From: Saprospirales bacterium GYS_P2D
GTDB lineage: Bacteria > Bacteroidota > Bacteroidia > Chitinophagales > Saprospiraceae
Length of the DNA stretch: 64,000 nt
Assembly: GCA_009833045.1 (NCBI GenBank)
Contig: WUUP01000003.1
Location: 248,001 to 312,000 of the forward strand
Direction of reading: 5' to 3'
Part shown: positions 61,901-64,000 of the stretch, piece by piece
How the letters are laid out: every line of letters starts with the position of its first letter
How positions within the stretch are numbered: position 1 is the first letter of the stretch
Translations under genes and position numbers: made by a program
The notes under the pieces: generated by a model
What the model saw: the letters and a program-made list of their open reading frames with translations, nothing else
Told to the model about the DNA's origin: nothing
The model's database searches: none

Positions 61901-64000
61901 CGTATCCAATACTGTCACTAAGGCAGTACAGGTACTCTCATTACCATTGTTATCGGTAACCGTTACTAAGATGCTGTTCACTCCCAAGTCTGAACAATCA
62001 AACATATCTTGCTTAGATACGATAGTATCGATACCACAGGCATCGGTGCTCCCGCCATCTAACATCATTCCTGTCAAACTAATCGCTCCCATACCAACAT
62101 AGATCGTCGTATCCTTACAAATCGCTGTAGGGGCCAACTTATCCTCAACAGTAACCGTCGTCATACACTCATCAGTATTACCATAGATATCGGTCACTGT
62201 GAGTGTCACCATGTTAGTATTGCCTATGTCATCACAGTCAAATATGGTTTGATTTATAGTCATTGTACTAATCGCACAATTATCACTGCTGCCATCATCT
62301 ATGTCATCGACACTGATACTCGTTGTACCAGTCTCATCTAATTGAACTGTCAAAGCACCAACACACATTGCCTCAGGTGAAGTAGTATCTAATACCGTAA
62401 CGATGAGCTCACAGGATGAAGCATTGCCGCTATCATCTGTGACAGTGATCTCTACTGATGATGTACCGATAGCTAAGCTCTCACCTACTGCTATCGACTG
62501 TGTCGTGTCAACTATCATACAGTTGTCACTGGCAGTGATAGAGTCAACTACAGATACCATGGTGGCCTCACAGCTACCGTCTACATAGATGGTGACTGGT
62601 CGATCACAGGTGATCGAAGGTGCCTCTGTATCTACTTGCTCTATGGTGAAATCGATAGTGGACATACATCCTTCTTGATTAGTCACCTCGACGGTGTAGT
62701 CTCCCGCAGGGAGAGCCGAGAAGGATCCAGTAGCATTAGTATCTACTGCCACTATACCATAGCTAAAGTCTGCAGTACCTCCAGTGGCGCTTACCATTGC
62801 TGTACCAGTCGCATCACCAGGGCAGACTACATCCTTAGTCGCTACTGATAAGACTGGTAGCGGATCTACCTCCAATACGATCTCTGCGATATCATAGCAA
62901 CCCTTATCGGTCTCTACTCGTGCATAGATGATAGTGCCATCTATAGCATTGATCATATCTCCTGTGGCTCCGGTACCATCATGAGCATCTGCTTCGCTCA
63001 GGTGATACGTGGTTGTCTCTCCAGCGGCCGCCGATACAATTGCCGATGTCAAATCAAATGATCCCAACCCTGCTCCTGCTAAGGTCTCACAGACTGTGAG
63101 TGTGTCCGCCACCAGACTCGGTATAGAATGAATCACAAAACTCAAATCTGCAGAATCTACACATCCTAATGAGGACTCAGCATATAGTCTCACTAATACA
63201 TCACCTGCCACATCTCCTGTCAAGGTCGGATATGGAGAGGTGGTATCTACGATACTCGCATTAGCCGCTCCGATGATCTGCCAATCATAAGTGAAGGTCT
63301 GATCACCATTAGCTGTAGCTGTACCTATCAGCTGTCTCGACTCGCCTACACAGAGTGTGTTGTCTCCATTATCATCGGCAGTGACTACCAGACTATTGAG
63401 CACTCTGATCTCCTGTGTCACCTTTGTCTCATTGTCACATCCATCTGAGATGGTATATGTACGTGTGATGATCGTAGGATTAGCTCCTGGAGCACTATCT
63501 ACCTGATCACTGTAGGTGATAGTCAGATTTGCCCCTGCTACACAATTGTCCTCAGCAGATGGTGAGCCTGACTCATCTATATACTGGGAGTAGGTGATCG
63601 TACTATCTGTGTCAAATGGCAAGAATGTAAATCCTCCCACCATCACGTCGGTACTATCGCATCCCTCTACTACTATCGGGTCAGGTGCAGTGACTACTGG
63701 TGCTATATCATCGACTACCTTGATATACTGATTGTGTGTATAGTCCTCACAGCCATCATTCACTGACCACTCTATCGTCCAGATAGTCTCACAGGCGGTA
63801 GAAGTTGAAGGAGCTCCTTCATAGCTCATCGTCCATGTCTGACAGTCATCTGCCACCTCAGGTCCGACTACTATCTGACCTCCAAAATTCATATTAACTC
63901 CCGATGGTACATCCTCTGGGGTCGGCACTATGACATTGATATCTGTCAAGGCACATATCGATGGGTCGAATGTCGATGCACTAAACATGAAAGTATCTGG
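55955..64000 (-). CDS. giant HYR/SprB-repeat surface protein with 3-coathanger C-terminus (5' end outside the window)
   Basis: At least 2681 residues; the frame is open to the window's right edge, so the ATG at 63988 is internal. From the N-terminal side it shows beta-sandwich segments, a SprB-like repeat (near 62.65-62.86 kb), then more than 20 HYR (Ig-like) domains marked by AICKDTTIYVG, DNCGIDSIWIDKTS and ITATDGSGNETAQ, then two SprB-like repeats (ASGGVAPYSYLWSNGATG), a PKD-like part, and a 3-coathanger stack domain (FFAGESIELQPGFEVQLGAE) with a lysine-rich end. There is no type-B CTD. Such proteins are exported adhesins or gliding-associated filaments. The two minus-strand Asp/Asn/Cys-rich ends of each module suggest calcium binding. 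Confidence 0.9.
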   Translation of the reverse strand, partial: PDTFMFSASTFDPSICALTDINVIVPTPEDVPSGVNMNFGGQIVVGPEVADDCQTWTMSYEGAPSTSTACETIWTIEWSVNDGCEDYTHNQYIKVVDDIAPVVTAPDPIVVEGCDSTDVMVGGFTFLPFDTDSTITYSQYIDESGSPSAEDNCVAGANLTITYSDQVDSAPGANPTIITRTYTISDGCDNETKVTQEIRVLNSLVVTADDNGDNTLCVGESRQLIGTATANGDQTFTYDWQIIGAANASIVDTTSPYPTLTGDVAGDVLVRLYAESSLGCVDSADLSFVIHSIPSLVADTLTVCETLAGAGLGSFDLTSAIVSAAAGETTTYHLSEADAHDGTGATGDMINAIDGTIIYARVETDKGCYDIAEIVLEVDPLPVLSVATKDVVCPGDATGTAMVSATGGTADFSYGIVAVDTNATGSFSALPAGDYTVEVTNQEGCMSTIDFTIEQVDTEAPSITCDRPVTIYVDGSCEATMVSVVDSITASDNCMIVDTTQSIAVGESLAIGTSSVEITVTDDSGNASSCELIVTVLDTTSPEAMCVGALTVQLDETGTTSISVDDIDDGSSDNCAISTMTINQTIFDCDDIGNTNMVTLTVTDIYGNTDECMTTVTVEDKLAPTAICKDTTIYVGMGAISLTGMMLDGGSTDACGIDTIVSKQDMFDCSDLGVNSILVTVTDNNGNESTCTALVTVLDTVAPTFATIADIVLDATANCEGLMPAIADTINSGMDNCVAVTFTQSISAGEPLALGATDVVITATDGSGNETAQTVTITVVDYAAPIAVCVPDSSVTVSLDALGNGTLTVSQIDAGSSDNCGIDSIWIDKTSFACGEVGAQEVTLHVRDAAGNSNSCTTEVLVVDAIAPTAICKDTTIYVGTGAISLTGMMLDGGSTDACGIDTIVSEQDMFSCDDLGVNSILVTVTDENGNTSTCSALVTVLDTIAPTFATIGDITLDATANCSGIMPAIADTISSGSDLCGVLTFTQSISAGEPLALGATDVVITATDGSGNETAQTVTITVEDNTAPIAVCVPDNSVTVSLDASGAGLLTVAQIDGGSSDNCGIDSIWIDKTSFGCGDVGPQTVTLSVRDDAMQVTTCMTMINVVDAIAPTAICKDTTIYVGMGAISLTGLMLDGGSSDACGIDTVIAEQDMFDCDDLGVNSILVTVTDENGNASTCTALVTVLDTVAPTFATIAAITLDATANCEGIMPAVADTISSGSDLCGEVTFTQSISAGEPLALGATEVVITATDGSGNETAQTLMITVLDNTDPIAVCVPDSSVTVSLDAFGNGTLTVSQIDGGSSDNCGIDSIWIDKTSFACGEVGAQAVTLHVRDAAGNSNSCTTEVLVVDAIAPTAICKDTTIYVGSGSISLTGMMLDGGSSDACGIDTVIAEQDMFDCSDLGVNSILVTVTDNNGNASPCTALVTVLDTVAPTFATIGDITLDATANCEGIMPAIADTITSGTDNCVAVTFTQSISAGEPLALGATDVVITATDGSGNEIAQTLTITVEDNTDPIAVCVPDSSVTVSLDASGMGTLTVAQIDAGSSDNCGIDSIWIDKTSFGCGDVGAQDVKLIVEDNAGNKDSCITKVLVVDAIAPTAICKDTTIYVGMADVTVTGLMLDGGSSDACGIDTVIAEQTIFSCADIGVNSILVTVTDENGNASTRTALVTVLDTVAPTFATIGDITLDATANCEGIMPAIADTISSGMDNCGVVTFTQSISSGEPLALGATDVVITATDGSGNETAQTLTITVSDGVAPSIVCPSDMMVVDMEDDCSALVPDMTGLAIVEDNCQVDTVYQSIEAGSVLSTTHDSVFVITLYVEDTAGNIDSCSATFRTVDVTQPVITGCEQDIIVPLSASCMLEIPDLTDSVDVDVDCSDVSIVQSPAPGMVESFDGDEIPVRLFVTDAAGNSTFCTIIVSAEDMTAPTFDSAPGDVTVHLTVTDGCEVIVPNLGASASDNCTNNVTVSASIPVTQPFGLGATTVTYTATDAAGNSTDHEFTVTVVDTISPVIECPAMPIVVALDENCSILIPDLIAQVEMSDNCTIDSVSQSLPIATTVASAHGMQHTVTITVKDQSGNTSTCDVILEAVDQIAPVIADCPDDIELPIDENCKVTIPDFSDMVSASDNCAGALTISQDIIGLADLAHGSTQTVTITVADAAGLATTCTVVVTAVDQTAPVIECRADTTIYATVDQDCGALYMYGMPTATDNCAGTTVSLTEGIASSNLFPVGETSLSFEAVDAAGNVASCTYTVTVLDTIRPTVLCPGDQVADVVGNCEAAIPDLLALTDFADNCDIMDTYQVPAAGSLIASASSVVVYAMDASGNIDSCTVQITMPDVMIVEVDITDEIDCFGDADGDAMVTASGGVAPYSYLWSNGATGTTVNNLGAGGYSVTVTDANGCEVTVPFNMTQPELFTVSIDSIQDANCGLDNGYVRLDPDGGTADYSYAWSDGGAGRERSDLAAGIYLVTALDANGCTVEINVEIDSEVDTSMLNIIGPEVVCQNSIPTYSIESPVNDPNTTYIWTYSGTNTQVEDNENGSVQLIFGQTATIGSLTVEMTNSCGTFVREIAISFADPIVCNSACPETLFVDNANYLSNDPHQSTFTADRTITSDGIITSANNENIEFFAGESIELQPGFEVQLGAEFSADIEPCSDRFSFNRKEYDLLLKALKEAKKE
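58735..62140 (-). repeat. 732 bp in-frame super-repeat in the giant HYR gene
   Basis: The anchor encoding TTIYVG occurs with the codon beginning at 59171, 59903, 60635, 61367 and 62099, an exact 732 bp (244-codon) spacing. Each unit encodes three HYR-type domains. About four and a half copies are present, similar at DNA level, without indels between copies. Confidence 0.9.

Noticed and set aside
58620-62102. Several plus-strand open frames of 144-241 residues opposite the giant HYR gene
   Set aside because: They repeat at the same 732 bp step and are low-complexity Ser/Val/Pro antisense translations of HYR repeats.

Overview
The window reads as chromosomal DNA from a Bacteroidota bacterium, most likely of the Saprospiraceae/Lewinellaceae type. 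Pointers are type IX secretion type-B (gliding-motility-associated) C-termini, giant HYR/SprB-repeat surface proteins with a 3-coathanger end, TonB-dependent receptors with a carboxypeptidase-like N-domain, one-protein hybrid sensor/AraC regulators, TAnnTTTG-type promoters and few Shine-Dalgarno sites. No tRNA, rRNA, CRISPR array, integrase, transposase or phage structural gene was seen. Both window ends cut through genes.

Layout. (1) 1-6.8 kb: a glucuronoxylan module: truncated GH10 xylanase, a methyltransferase, a LacI-type repressor, then GH67 alpha-glucuronidase, an SDR oxidoreductase and mannonate dehydratase in one row. A perfect palindrome lies in the GH67 promoter. (2) 6.9-12.7 kb: a small LuxR-type HTH protein, two exported proteins ending in the S74 self-cleaving chaperone domain, and a hybrid histidine kinase. 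(3) 12.8-22.5 kb: two type-B sorted surface proteins, citramalate synthase, a VanX-type dipeptidase, a DM13/dockerin-like repeat protein, a lipoprotein, and a non-coding patch of three inverted-repeat-bounded units spaced exactly 184 bp. (4) 22.7-25.0 kb: an animal-type heme peroxidase and an exported protein of unknown function.

(5) 25.1-40.6 kb: the most remarkable part, a conflict/immunity-like island. Two overlapping plus-strand genes encode a TIR-like protein and a pYEATS-TIR protein. They converge, with a 9 bp gap, on a seven-gene minus-strand operon. In transcription order that operon encodes a small basic protein, an aldonolactone-oxidase-like flavoprotein, an 1819-residue protein with two alpha/beta-hydrolase domains plus a CHAT protease, a nucleotide-hydrolase-like domain on a six-helix membrane anchor, a membrane-anchored TIR protein, a patatin phospholipase, and an LRR-Roc-COR-TIR protein. 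Sensor-type parts (LRR, pYEATS), a GTPase switch, a protease and NAD- or lipid-attacking effectors sit together, with no cGAS-like or other second-messenger synthase. Most of the island is visibly richer in A+T than its flanks, but the patatin gene is not. I know of no named system with this gene set; the function is inference.

(6) 40.8-55.8 kb: ordinary chromosome: alpha/beta hydrolase, phosphoglucomutase, lipoprotein, GH65-type glycosidase, di-heme peroxidase, SnoaL-like protein, IPTL-CTERM protein, TPR-adenylate cyclase and a TonB-dependent receptor, with several clear terminators. (7) 55.9-64.0 kb: the C-terminal 2.7 thousand residues of a giant HYR/SprB adhesin-like protein containing an exact 732 bp repeat register.
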